The notes beneath the pieces are model-generated. The model was not told the DNA's origin. It saw only the letters and a list, made by a program, of their open reading frames with translations, and made no database searches. From assembly GCA_029862725.1 (NCBI GenBank), contig JAOTWT010000036.1:1-12960 (forward strand): a stretch of 12,960 nucleotides of DNA. Direction: 5' to 3'. Source of the stretch: Acidobacteriota bacterium. GTDB lineage: Bacteria; Acidobacteriota; Blastocatellia; Pyrinomonadales; Pyrinomonadaceae. Below are positions 1 to 7,726 of the stretch, in pieces (positions within the stretch are counted from its first letter, which is position 1; every line of letters starts with the position of its first letter). The translations under genes were made by a program, and so were the position numbers.

Positions 1-417
1 TACCAGATTCATGAAGAGCTCGGCAAAGCGATGACGGAAAACGTCACGGTCGTACGGTACAACGACCGCCTGAAGCAAACCGATGACAAGATCCTTGAAT
101 TGATCGACCGGTTCAAGAATATTTCGATCAATGATTCAAACCTATGGGCGACGCAGGCCGTTCCCCACGCCAGGCAGCTCTGGAACATGCTACAGCTCGC
201 TCGTGTAATTACACTCGGAGCTCTGAACCGCGACGAATCAAGGGGAGCTCACTACAAACCTGAATTTCCGGATCGCAACGACGACGAATGGCTCAAGACG
301 ACGATCGCCGAGTACTCGGAAGAAGCCCCTGTATTTTCCTATGAGGCTGTCGATGTCAGTGAGATCGAACCGCGGCAGCGAGATTATTCGTCGAAGTCGG
401 AGAAAAAATCGGCCTGA
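1..417 (+). CDS. sdhA: Succinate dehydrogenase flavoprotein subunit, C-terminal part (5' end outside window)
   Basis: This is the C-terminal 138 residues of the FAD subunit of complex II, which oxidises succinate to fumarate at the inner face of the cytoplasmic membrane. The frame is open from base 1, so the ATG at 31 is internal and the gene starts upstream of the window. The visible part is the C-terminal helical domain. It holds the family motif DESRGAHYKPEFP near positions 235-273, followed by the WLKTT segment that in the Bacillus-type enzyme precedes the carboxy tail. The arginine of SRGAH is the conserved residue of that motif. The last about 30 residues are charged and low in complexity, as is common. 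sdhB follows after 64 bp on the same strand, so the two are almost certainly co-transcribed; a membrane subunit (sdhC) would be expected upstream. Fumarate reductase flavoprotein is the alternative, but the neighbour favours SdhA. Confidence 0.93.
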   Translation, partial: YQIHEELGKAMTENVTVVRYNDRLKQTDDKILELIDRFKNISINDSNLWATQAVPHARQLWNMLQLARVITLGALNRDESRGAHYKPEFPDRNDDEWLKTTIAEYSEEAPVFSYEAVDVSEIEPRQRDYSSKSEKKSA

Positions 418-481
418 CAAATCTCTGATAAGTCATCAAGAGTCGCAGGACATCAGTATCTTGACTGGAAGATTAAAGTCT

Positions 482-1285
482 ATGAGTGAAACGAACGGTC
501 AAAAAAGAAAGAAAGTACTCAGCAATCCGCCGGAGCGGATCAGTGTCTCGGTAAAACGGCGGGAAAATCCGGATGCGAGGCAATACACCGATGTTTTCGA
601 GATTCCATATCGGCGAAACCTCAATGTCATCACGGTTTTGATGGATATACGAAAAAACCCCACGACCGTCGATGGCCGAGATGTAACGCCGCCGATCTGG
701 GACATGAACTGCCTGGAACAAGTCTGCGGTATATGCACGATGGTGATCAACGGCAGGGTTCGCCAGTCCTGTTCCGCTTTGATCGACGACATCTTGCTCG
801 AATCGGGGGGCAACTCGATAACGCTTGAGCCGATGAGCAAATTCCCAAATGTTCGCGACCTCAAGGTCGACCGGACACCTATGTTCGATCATCTAAAGAA
901 AGTCAACGCCTGGATCGAGCTCGACGGGAGCTACGATCTTGGTCCGGGACCAAAGACATCGCAGGAAAAGCAGCAGGAACGATACGCTTATTCGCGCTGT
1001 ATGACCTGCGGCTGCTGCCTTGAGGCCTGTCCGCAGTACCACGAAGACAACTACATCGGCCCGCAGGCGATTGCTCAGGTTCGATTGTTCAATATGCATC
1101 CGACCGGTCAGAACTCGAGAGACGACCGCCTGGAAGCTCTTATGGACGACGACGGAATCGCGAATTGCGGAAACTCGCAGAATTGCGTCCAGGTTTGTCC
1201 GATGAAACTCCCATTGACACGTGCGATCTACGAGACAAACAGGGAAGTGACGGTGCACGGCCTCTTCGGCTGGCTGCGAAAATAG
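482..1285 (+). CDS. sdhB: Succinate dehydrogenase iron-sulfur subunit
   Basis: This 267-residue protein carries electrons from the SdhA flavin to the membrane quinone site of complex II. The N-terminal plant-type ferredoxin domain binds [2Fe-2S] through C77, C82, C85 and C97. The C-terminal domain has C173, C176, C179 and C183 (CMTCGCCLEAC, with an extra Cys at 178) and C229, C235 and C239 (NCGNSQNCVQVCP), the ligand set for [4Fe-4S] and [3Fe-4S]. The CGNSQNCVQVCP...PLT pattern is that of the Bacillus-type subunit. The frame is open further upstream to an ATG at 341, but that start would overlap sdhA by 77 bp and add 47 residues unlike the family. The ATG at 482 has GGAAG at 467-471 with 10 bases of spacing and gives the usual family length. 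It is the second gene of the sdhAB pair and ends at 1285. Confidence 0.95.
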   Translation: MSETNGQKRKKVLSNPPERISVSVKRRENPDARQYTDVFEIPYRRNLNVITVLMDIRKNPTTVDGRDVTPPIWDMNCLEQVCGICTMVINGRVRQSCSALIDDILLESGGNSITLEPMSKFPNVRDLKVDRTPMFDHLKKVNAWIELDGSYDLGPGPKTSQEKQQERYAYSRCMTCGCCLEACPQYHEDNYIGPQAIAQVRLFNMHPTGQNSRDDRLEALMDDDGIANCGNSQNCVQVCPMKLPLTRAIYETNREVTVHGLFGWLRK

Positions 1286-1471
1286 CCTTATTTTCTAAAA
1301 TCTGACCAAAACGCGGACAAAACGGCGAGGGCTCCTTTGGCACGAAAATTGGATATTCCTTATCAGTCGCTACGCGACGGTCGAACACCCGTTATCAGCT
1401 AACGCCAATGCAAATGGGTTCTTACGAGCCAATTTTCGATGCAAGTAGAGTTTGTTAACGAGCTTTTTTGC

Positions 1472-1499
1472 AACGCCTCCGGATGACCCGGCGTTTTTT
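1472..1499 (+). terminator. Rho-independent terminator downstream of sdhB
   Basis: AACGCC (1472-1477) and GGCGTT (1490-1495) form a 6-bp stem around a 12-base loop, followed directly by a run of six T (1494-1499). It lies between the converging ends of sdhB and the minus-strand cyclic-di-GMP gene, with the T run on the + strand side, so it should stop sdh transcription. It sits 187 bp past the sdhB stop. The rest of the 1286-1515 gap shows only a small hairpin at 1366-1378 (GTCGC-tac-GCGAC) and no gene. Confidence 0.6.
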
Positions 1500-1515
1500 A
1501 TCAGGAATTTCGGTC

Positions 1516-4032
1516 CTACTGGATCGCCGGGACGATCGGAACGCCGTCGTAGGTCGGCGGGACGAGATCGGGTTCTTCGTTTACGAATCTTTCGACTTCG
1601 TCAAACGGCATCGGCTTTGCGAAATAGTATCCTTGTGCACCCTCGCAATTGAGCAAACGCAGCTTATCGAGCTGATTCTTGCTCTCAACGCCTTCCGCAA
1701 TGACCTTCATTCCGAGGCTCCGCGCGAGCGCGATGATCGTTTGGACGATTTCACTGTTGTTGCCCTCGTTCTCTATCGAATCGATAAAGGTCCGGTCGAT
1801 CTTGAGCGTGGAAATAGGCAACTGGGTCAAATAACTGAGGTTTGAGTAGCCGGTTCCAAAATCGTCGATATTGATCTCGATGTCGTGTTCGCGAAGCTCC
1901 TTGAGCATGCGGATTGCCCGCTCTTTGTGCTCGAAAAAAACGGACTCCGTGATTTCCAGTTTCAGGTTCGCTGGAGTAAATCCGGTTTCCTTCAGGATTT
2001 TCCGAATTCTCTTGACGAGCTGCGGGTGAGCGAATTGCTTGCAAGAGAGGTTGACGCTTAGTACGACCTGCCTTTCGTCCCCGAGGTTATTCTGAATCGA
2101 GTTGATTTGAAGACAGGCTTTCCTCAGTATTTGTTCCCCAAGAGTGTCGATCAGACCGATTTCTTCGGCCAGAGGGATAAAACGATCCGGCGGGATATTT
2201 CCCATCGACGAATGATGCCATCTCGCAAGGGCTTCGAAGCCGGTGATCTGGTTGGTCGCGAGGGAATAGATCGGCTGGTAATAAACCTTGAACTCATCGT
2301 GTTCGATCGCGCGCCGCAGATCCGTTTCGAGTTGAAGGGTCTGTTTAACCAACTCGTGCATGTTCGGGTCAAATACTTCATGCCGTGCCTTGCCGGCCCG
2401 CTTCGCCTGGTACATTGCGGTGTCGGCATCGCGCATCATGTCTTCGGCGGTAAGGTGTTGGTCCGTGCTCTGTAGCACTCCGATACTCGCCGAACTGTAG
2501 ACTTCCTGCCCGTTTAGGTCGAAATGATGTGCAAATTTCTCCTGTACGCGCTCGGCGATCCTTATAATCTCCTGTTGGTCATATTTTCCTTCGACGAGGA
2601 TCGTGAACTCGTCTCCACCGAGGCGCGCGACGATGTCCGAGGGGCGCAGACATTCTTTCAGGCGCCCGGCGATGCGTACGAGGAGCTGGTCCCCGACGAT
2701 ATGACCGAGACTGTCGTTAACGATTTTGAAGCGGTCCAAATCGATAAACAGAACACTTGTCTTGTAGGTCGGATTGTCATGGGCCCTGGCCAGTGCTTTT
2801 TCGAGGCGCGACATAAACAGTGCCCTGTTTGGAAGTCCCGTCAGGGAATCGTGGGTAGCTTCGTATTGAAGTTTTTCCTCGGCAATCTTCTTGTCGGTAA
2901 TGTCCTGTATCTGGAAGATCAGGCTCGGAGATTCCCCGGTGTTGATCGGGGATACGCTCCAGGAAGCCCATACGGTCTTTCCTTCCTTATTCAGATAACG
3001 CTGCTCAAGCTGGCAGGTTTGAATCTTTCCGCTCAGCAGTTCGTGAATTCGCACCAGTGTTTCACCGAGGTCCTCGGGAACCAGCATCGACTGGAAGTCC
3101 GTTTCGAGGAATTCATCTTCGGTGTAGCCGAGGATGTCGCAAAGAGCCCGGTTTACTTTGAGCCATCGTCCGCTTCGGGAAACAAGACCGATACCGATTG
3201 GTGCGAAGTCGAATGCGCTCCGGAACCGTTCCTCCGAGTTTCGCAAGGCTTCCGAGCGTTCTTCCAGGATGTGTGCGTACTTCTCGGCTTGTTCGGCCTG
3301 GGCGATCGACATTTCCACATTCCGGAGATACATCTTGTAACTCAGGTACATCAGGTAAATCACCGGAAATGCGGCTATCACCACGCCGAAACCGACGACA
3401 TGGACCATGGTAAACAAGAATCCCGCACTGGCGGCTCCGACAACGTAAGTTACGAACGACCAGAGATATTTCGTTTTCCAGGTATCCCACAGAGTCTGCT
3501 CGGTGCTCATCGACCCGTAAACAGTTGCAATCGCAGTGTTTGCGATGAACTGGACGATAGCCATTACAGAAAGTGCGATCAGAAAATTGTCCCAGTTTCG
3601 TTGCGACGCGTGGAGTGCCACCTCCTCGAGAAGGCCCGCAAAATGAAGGGTTAAAGAAACGATTGCCGTACTCACGGCGAGGACCCCGAAATTCAAAAAG
3701 ACGGTTATCTTTTGCTTACAGAATCTCCACGATGCAAAGACCGCGTCGATCGCAGCAAGTATGACCGCGACTTCTCCTCCGTAAAGCAAAAGAGCGAGAA
3801 ATATGAATGAGTCCGAAACCGAAATGTGTGACTTGAACCGGGGAATCGGTATGGAGATCTGCGATCCGATCGAAACGGTTAGGACGACGAGAATAAGCAG
3901 GTACAGGTCGATCTTTAGAAACGGAAGGTTATAGATCGAGTAGGCAACGCACACCACCCCCAGAAGGGCCACGAGGACCATGTATTTCTTTGTAAGGGAT
4001 TTTGCGTTCATTGACTGGAAATAAGGCAGCAT
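1516..4032 (-). CDS. Membrane-bound PAS-GGDEF-EAL cyclic-di-GMP signalling protein
   Basis: This 838-residue protein should make and/or break cyclic-di-GMP at the inner membrane in response to a signal. Residues about 15-235 hold roughly six to seven hydrophobic segments (a MASE-like membrane sensor of unassigned type). A short coiled linker at about 238-268 leads to a PAS/PAC domain at about 268-385. The GGDEF domain spans about 390-555, with the intact GGDEF at 472-476. An RxxD inhibitory-site motif (R463-D466) stands five residues before it. The EAL domain spans about 570-820: E600-A601-L602, N661 in NLS, E693 in EITES, DD at 723-724 in DDFGTG, K744 in LKID and E780 in AEGVE are all present. 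Both halves therefore look catalytically competent. The start is uncertain: neither the ATG at 4032 nor the in-frame ATG at 4011 has a good ribosome binding site. The ligand sensed cannot be told from sequence. It is probably a single-gene unit, because a terminator lies just upstream. Confidence 0.93.
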   Translation of the reverse strand: MLPYFQSMNAKSLTKKYMVLVALLGVVCVAYSIYNLPFLKIDLYLLILVVLTVSIGSQISIPIPRFKSHISVSDSFIFLALLLYGGEVAVILAAIDAVFASWRFCKQKITVFLNFGVLAVSTAIVSLTLHFAGLLEEVALHASQRNWDNFLIALSVMAIVQFIANTAIATVYGSMSTEQTLWDTWKTKYLWSFVTYVVGAASAGFLFTMVHVVGFGVVIAAFPVIYLMYLSYKMYLRNVEMSIAQAEQAEKYAHILEERSEALRNSEERFRSAFDFAPIGIGLVSRSGRWLKVNRALCDILGYTEDEFLETDFQSMLVPEDLGETLVRIHELLSGKIQTCQLEQRYLNKEGKTVWASWSVSPINTGESPSLIFQIQDITDKKIAEEKLQYEATHDSLTGLPNRALFMSRLEKALARAHDNPTYKTSVLFIDLDRFKIVNDSLGHIVGDQLLVRIAGRLKECLRPSDIVARLGGDEFTILVEGKYDQQEIIRIAERVQEKFAHHFDLNGQEVYSSASIGVLQSTDQHLTAEDMMRDADTAMYQAKRAGKARHEVFDPNMHELVKQTLQLETDLRRAIEHDEFKVYYQPIYSLATNQITGFEALARWHHSSMGNIPPDRFIPLAEEIGLIDTLGEQILRKACLQINSIQNNLGDERQVVLSVNLSCKQFAHPQLVKRIRKILKETGFTPANLKLEITESVFFEHKERAIRMLKELREHDIEINIDDFGTGYSNLSYLTQLPISTLKIDRTFIDSIENEGNNSEIVQTIIALARSLGMKVIAEGVESKNQLDKLRLLNCEGAQGYYFAKPMPFDEVERFVNEEPDLVPPTYDGVPIVPAIQ

Positions 4033-4090
4033 GCCGACAAGCGATGTGAGGTGATCGTTGTAGAGGAGCCCGGATGTTGGAACCCGCCGG

Positions 4091-4149
4091 ATAATAAAAA
4101 GAAAGGCATTGTTTTGCAGCAGGTTTTAGTGCTACTACAAAACAATACC
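4091..4149 (-). terminator. Rho-independent terminator after the GNAT gene
   Basis: GGCATTGTTTTG (4105-4116) and CAAAACAATACC (4138-4149) form a 12-bp inverted repeat. The single mismatch becomes a G-U pair in minus-strand RNA. AGCA and TGCT in the loop add a further short stem. On the minus strand the hairpin is followed by TTTCTTTTTATTAT (4104-4091). It sits 42 bp past the acetyltransferase stop and before the cyclic-di-GMP gene, so it separates the two transcripts. The stem is AT-rich; an operator for the downstream gene is the alternative reading. Confidence 0.6.
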
Positions 4150-4191
4150 ATTATGGACTATTTCAATGACGTTGTCTATGGTTTTTCAACG

Positions 4192-5097
4192 TTAAACAAA
4201 TATCGTCGTGCATTCATCCGTTGAGTTAAATCCTGCCTTTTCAAAGCATCTGTGAGCGGCTTTGAATTCAAGGTTGGTTAGCAGGCAAATGTTCTCGACC
4301 TTCGAGAGAAGCATAGAACCAAGCCTGGACATGCAGGTCGAACCTACGCTGCGTCCGCGGTATTCCGGTGAAACATAGACACCTTCCAGATAGATGACGT
4401 CATCAGTTTCGGCGGCGATGTCCGCTTTGAATACGAGCTTGTTGTTTTCAAAGACCACAAAGGTCCTTTTTTGTTCGATTCTGCGGAGACACCGTTTGAT
4501 GAATCCCTGCGGATCTTTTTCCATCGGATCCACACCGCTTTCGAGGAATGCGACCTCGGCGTGAGCCTCGGCGATCTGTTCGATCTGCGCCTTGTCGGCG
4601 AGCCGTACATCCCATTCGCATTCTTGTACCGGGTACGGAAACTTCAGGTCAAAGAGCTTTTCGGTGAACTTCAGCCGCGGTTCGCTACCGTCCTGCTTAT
4701 AGAGGGTCCAGAACCGTTCTATCGCATTACCGTCAGACATCATCAAATGGATGGCTGTTTCGCTTGTTCTGGCTATCATCGCGAACGCCGTCAGCGCCTC
4801 TTCCGAGCGGGCCTCGATCAAGGTCGAGTGTCCGATCAGTGCGACTCCCTGGAGTTCGCCGGTTTCGCTTCTGTAACCGTAGTAGATACCGCGGTTAAGT
4901 TCGCTTTCGAGACCGTTGTCCTGTATGAAGCTGGACATGACTACCGTGTGAACCGGGCGGATCTTCAAGAAGTTTGTTACTTCCGCTGTGTTCGCGTTCG
5001 TCAGGGCTTCAAGACGCTTCATATCGGGAACCGCGATTATCGGTGTTTGGATTGCTGTGTGTTCGAATCTTTTTTCAACATTTTTGACAACTTTCAT
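4192..5097 (-). CDS. GNAT-family N-acetyltransferase with an N-terminal accessory domain
   Basis: This 301-residue cytoplasmic protein should transfer an acetyl group from acetyl-CoA to an unknown amine. The C-terminal half is a GNAT fold. Motif A at 239-260 reads GVYVSPEYRGRSVG and has the R-G-x-x-x-G pyrophosphate-binding loop. It is followed by motif B, ending in CFEKAGF at 284-290. The N-terminal 150 residues resemble the extra domain found before the GNAT in DUF4081-type acetyltransferases; that match is from memory and is not firm. There is no signal peptide. The start is secure: AAGGAGGA lies 7 bases upstream. It begins 37 bp after the stop of the exported S8 protease on the same strand, with no terminator between, so the two are probably one transcript. 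It is followed by a terminator at 4091-4149. The substrate cannot be inferred. Confidence 0.85.
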   Translation of the reverse strand: MKVVKNVEKRFEHTAIQTPIIAVPDMKRLEALTNANTAEVTNFLKIRPVHTVVMSSFIQDNGLESELNRGIYYGYRSETGELQGVALIGHSTLIEARSEEALTAFAMIARTSETAIHLMMSDGNAIERFWTLYKQDGSEPRLKFTEKLFDLKFPYPVQECEWDVRLADKAQIEQIAEAHAEVAFLESGVDPMEKDPQGFIKRCLRRIEQKRTFVVFENNKLVFKADIAAETDDVIYLEGVYVSPEYRGRSVGSTCMSRLGSMLLSKVENICLLTNLEFKAAHRCFEKAGFNSTDECTTIFV

Positions 5098-5104
5098 TTT
5101 TTTG

Positions 5105-5112
5105 TCCTCCTT
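5105..5112 (-). promoter_or_regulatory. Strong ribosome binding site of the GNAT gene
   Basis: The minus strand reads AAGGAGGA here, a near-perfect Shine-Dalgarno sequence 7 bases before the ATG at 5097. It fixes the start of the acetyltransferase and suggests it is translated independently of the upstream protease gene. Confidence 0.85.
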
Positions 5113-5134
5113 ACAATTATTTGTCTATGTTGAT

Positions 5135-7726
5135 TTATTCGTCACCATTGATCGTTGCGACGCTCGTTTGCGCGCTCCGGTCGCTAACTAACACACCATC
5201 GCTGATTAACACTCCATCCGCAGTCATTCGATCGCTTACCAAGACACCGTCGCTCACCAAAACCCCGTCGGCATTCATCCTGTCGCTGACCAGCACCCCG
5301 TCCGCCACGAGTACCCCGTCACTGACGAGTACTCCGTCGCTCACGAAGACGCCGTATCCGTAGAGGATGTTTCCACCGCCGATCGTCGAGCCATCGCTTT
5401 GTCGGACCTTCGGCATGAACGTCAAATACATTCCGTAATGGAAATTGCTGTTCAGGGCGTAGGCCATCGTTATACTGTTGTTTTCAACGCCCTGTTGGAA
5501 GAAGCTTCCGTTTCTGTAGACGTTGTTGAAGTAATACGCGACCAATGTCGACTGGATATAACCGTGATTTGTCAAAATTCCGCCTGCCCAGCTAAACGTA
5601 TGACCGTTTATGGTGGTCTGGGCTGTCGGGAATGTCTGGCCGCTCGCGATCATATACATGCCCGACGGAGCCGTATTGAAATCAATATCCGTTCGATAGA
5701 TGCTTGCCAACCGGATCGCACCTTCCAGGTTCAGCTGGCCTGCACCCTGCTCGAGGGTGTTGTACCCGGCAAGCGGTTGAGCTGAGTACTCGAATATCAT
5801 CTTCACCATCTGCGGTGTCAGATTTGGGTTGAGTTCGAAGAGAAGAGCTGCCGCGCCGGCAACCATCGGGGCCGCCATCGACGTCCCGCTCATATACATC
5901 ATGTCTTCATTCGGATCGCCTTGTTCCAAAGCCACATCCGTAAGACTCGGATAATTCGTCGCCAGGTAGATGCTGTCCCGTCCTTTGGCGGAAACGATCT
6001 TGTTACCCGGAGCAGAGATATCCGGCTTGATCGCATTGTCAAAGATCACTGTGCCATCGGCTTCCACGTAAGAACTTCGTGTCGGGCCGCGCGAGCTGAA
6101 GCTGGTGATTCCGTCGTCGCTGGCCGAATCTGTTCCGTGCGTGTTTACCGCGCCAACGGTCAACGCCGACGGGTCGTTACCCGGCGAGTGAATATGGCCG
6201 TAGAGTTTGTTTCCGGCGGCGTTTTTGCCTTCGTTACCCGCCGCCGCGACCACCAAAATGCCGAGAGCGTTAAGGTCCTGGACTTTTAGGTTCACGGGGT
6301 CGTTCGTATACGAATCGACAGCGAGACCGCCAAGCGAGAGGTTAACCACACGGATGTTGTACTGCGCATGATTTTGCGCGATCCAGTCGAGTGCTGCGAG
6401 CAGCCAGGAAGCGGATCCCGTACCATGCGAGTTCAATGCCTTGAGGTTTAAGATATCGGCGTCCGGAGCGATTCCCCGGTATGCGCCTGCATCCTTGTCC
6501 GAGTTACCGGCAGCGATACCGGCGACGTGTGTTCCGTGTCCATAGCCGTCGTCCGGATCGTTTTCATCCGTGAAGTCGGCACTGTAGACAACCCGGCTTT
6601 GGCCGGCGTCGTTCAAGAATGCTTTATGGTCCGCCTTCATGCCCGAATCCACGATGGCGATACCAACACCCGAACCGTTGAGTGAACTGTCTATTGAACT
6701 CGCGATCGATCGCGCATAACTTGCTCCCGTCGCCCTCTCGATGTGACCAAGTCTCATCAGTTCGCGATCAGGAGAAAGGAAGTGCGACAAACCACTGTTG
6801 GAGATCGCTTCGACAGCGCTGAGCGGCATATTTACAACGATCGTATCGCTGTTGCCGATGCGCTTTTCGAATCGGACCCCGTATTGCGCCATTATCGAGC
6901 GAAGCTCCGGGTTGTCGGCGCCTTTCGTCTGCATGATGACATCGAGGCGTGTGTCGCCAGGCTGTGTTTTCATCAATTCGCGAATATCGGAAGAAACATT
7001 GTCACCGCGATACCGCTTGACCTTCACATGGTCATCGCGAAAACCGTAGTGTTCTCCGCCGCCGATTATGATCGGGTCAAACAGAGCCGCGATATCCGCA
7101 TTGCTGTCAACATTTTTGAGGTAGTCTTCTCTCGAGGACCCGCCGATCATATTCAACTGCTTGTTAACAATGGAGCTGGCGAGGAGGTCGTTAACTTGCG
7201 TGTCGCCCACGAAGTTGGTCATCTCATTGACAAAGAGAATGGTGTTTCCCTTTGTGCCAACGAGTTCATTAACAACCGCCTGCATTCGCGAGGTAATTTC
7301 GTCGTCCGATTTAGCACCTTCAAATAAGGAGGCGATCTCGAGCACCAAAACGCGTTTGTTTTGGAGTGCTGCAGGAACGATTCCCTTTGCTATTCGGTCG
7401 GCAAGGATCTCGACGACGAGCTCCTGGCTCTCACCAAGTTCGTCGAGCAATGCCGGTTGGCGAAAATCCGTGTTCGAAAGGGTTTCGACCAGTCGATCGA
7501 CTTCCTTTTCAAATCTGCCGGAAAGCGTCAGTCTATTGTTTTCAGCCTGCGCCGTCAGGTCGGTCGTGTATCTATCCAATGAAGGAGTCGAGGCAACTTC
7601 ATTCTTTACGAGCGACTGGGCGGAAACCGCAGTATTGGAAACAAAGACGTTGAACATCAACAGCGAATATATCGCCATCAATGTCAAAGACCTCGTTATG
7701 AAATTTGTTTGTTTCGGGTAATCCAT
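5135..7726 (-). CDS. Exported S8 (subtilisin-like) serine protease with a degenerate Clp-like N-terminal domain and hexapeptide-repeat tail
   Basis: This 863-residue secreted endopeptidase starts at the ATG at 7726 (GAGGA 8 bases upstream); the frame is open to an ATG at 7810, but that would bury the signal peptide. Order: signal peptide 1-36 (cleavage AVSA-QS); Clp/AAA+-like region about 47-227 lacking ATPase residues (see separate entry); I9-like propeptide about 258-322; S8 catalytic domain about 350-670. The triad is D360 (IVDSG), H397 (GHGTHVAG) and S616 (GTSMAAP), with N498 (AAAGNEG) as oxyanion-hole residue, so it should be active. After the protease domain come about 120 residues of unassigned beta-rich sequence, then the repeat tail 793-850. 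There is no LPxTG or C-terminal membrane anchor. The GNAT gene follows after 37 bp. The protease call is certain; substrate and the roles of the extra domains are not known. Confidence 0.95.
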   Translation of the reverse strand: MDYPKQTNFITRSLTLMAIYSLLMFNVFVSNTAVSAQSLVKNEVASTPSLDRYTTDLTAQAENNRLTLSGRFEKEVDRLVETLSNTDFRQPALLDELGESQELVVEILADRIAKGIVPAALQNKRVLVLEIASLFEGAKSDDEITSRMQAVVNELVGTKGNTILFVNEMTNFVGDTQVNDLLASSIVNKQLNMIGGSSREDYLKNVDSNADIAALFDPIIIGGGEHYGFRDDHVKVKRYRGDNVSSDIRELMKTQPGDTRLDVIMQTKGADNPELRSIMAQYGVRFEKRIGNSDTIVVNMPLSAVEAISNSGLSHFLSPDRELMRLGHIERATGASYARSIASSIDSSLNGSGVGIAIVDSGMKADHKAFLNDAGQSRVVYSADFTDENDPDDGYGHGTHVAGIAAGNSDKDAGAYRGIAPDADILNLKALNSHGTGSASWLLAALDWIAQNHAQYNIRVVNLSLGGLAVDSYTNDPVNLKVQDLNALGILVVAAAGNEGKNAAGNKLYGHIHSPGNDPSALTVGAVNTHGTDSASDDGITSFSSRGPTRSSYVEADGTVIFDNAIKPDISAPGNKIVSAKGRDSIYLATNYPSLTDVALEQGDPNEDMMYMSGTSMAAPMVAGAAALLFELNPNLTPQMVKMIFEYSAQPLAGYNTLEQGAGQLNLEGAIRLASIYRTDIDFNTAPSGMYMIASGQTFPTAQTTINGHTFSWAGGILTNHGYIQSTLVAYYFNNVYRNGSFFQQGVENNSITMAYALNSNFHYGMYLTFMPKVRQSDGSTIGGGNILYGYGVFVSDGVLVSDGVLVADGVLVSDRMNADGVLVSDGVLVSDRMTADGVLISDGVLVSDRSAQTSVATINGDE
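5177..5350 (-). repeat. Hexapeptide-coding tandem repeat in the S8 protease C-terminus
   Basis: Residues 793-850 are eight hexads of the form V-[LF]-[VI]-[SA]-D-[GR]. They are broken twice by a pentad, MNADG and MTADG, each following an R-ended hexad. Order: VFVSDG, VLVSDG, VLVADG, VLVSDR, MNADG, VLVSDG, VLVSDR, MTADG, VLISDG, VLVSDR. Codons differ widely between copies (Val-Leu is written GTCTTC, GTACTC, GTGCTG, GTTTTG, GTCTTG, GTGTTA), so the array is not a recent DNA duplication. The alternating hydrophobic/Asp-Gly pattern suggests stacked short beta strands, possibly calcium-binding or surface-attaching; that is inference. Confidence 0.9.
7046..7588 (-). other. Clp/Hsp100 AAA+ domain remnant inside the S8 protease
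   Basis: Residues about 47-227 of the protease run collinearly with the region before and through AAA+ domain 1 of ClpA/B/C. TPSLDRYTTDLT matches the linker. GRFEKEVDRLVETLS matches the GRxxEIxRVIxVLS block. VVEILADRIAKGIVP matches the helix after Walker A. ILFVNEM matches Walker B ILFIDEL, and IGGSSREDYLK matches the IGATTLDEYRK segment. Key residues are lost: Walker A GEPGVGKT is DELGESQE (95-102), Walker B Asp is N167, the pore-loop KYRG is KSDD (139-142), and the arginine fingers of ALERRF are gone (209-217, NADIAALFD). The module should not bind or hydrolyse ATP, as expected outside the cell. Confidence 0.8.

Noticed and set aside
341..481. Longer N-terminus for sdhB starting at the ATG at 341
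   Set aside because: It would overlap sdhA by 77 bp and add 47 basic residues not found in the family. The ATG at 482 has a ribosome binding site and gives normal length.
2524..3654. 376-codon + strand open frame opposite the GGDEF-EAL gene
   Set aside because: It lies wholly antisense to a gene with unmistakable domain motifs, its product resembles nothing, and it has no ribosome binding site. It is a shadow of the codon bias of the real gene.
4471..5133. 220-codon + strand open frame opposite the GNAT gene
   Set aside because: It is antisense to a gene with a perfect ribosome binding site and clear GNAT motif A, and its product is not family-like.
5177..5350. CRISPR-like array
   Set aside because: The repeats are short, in frame and inside a coding region with variable codons; there are no unique spacers of equal length.
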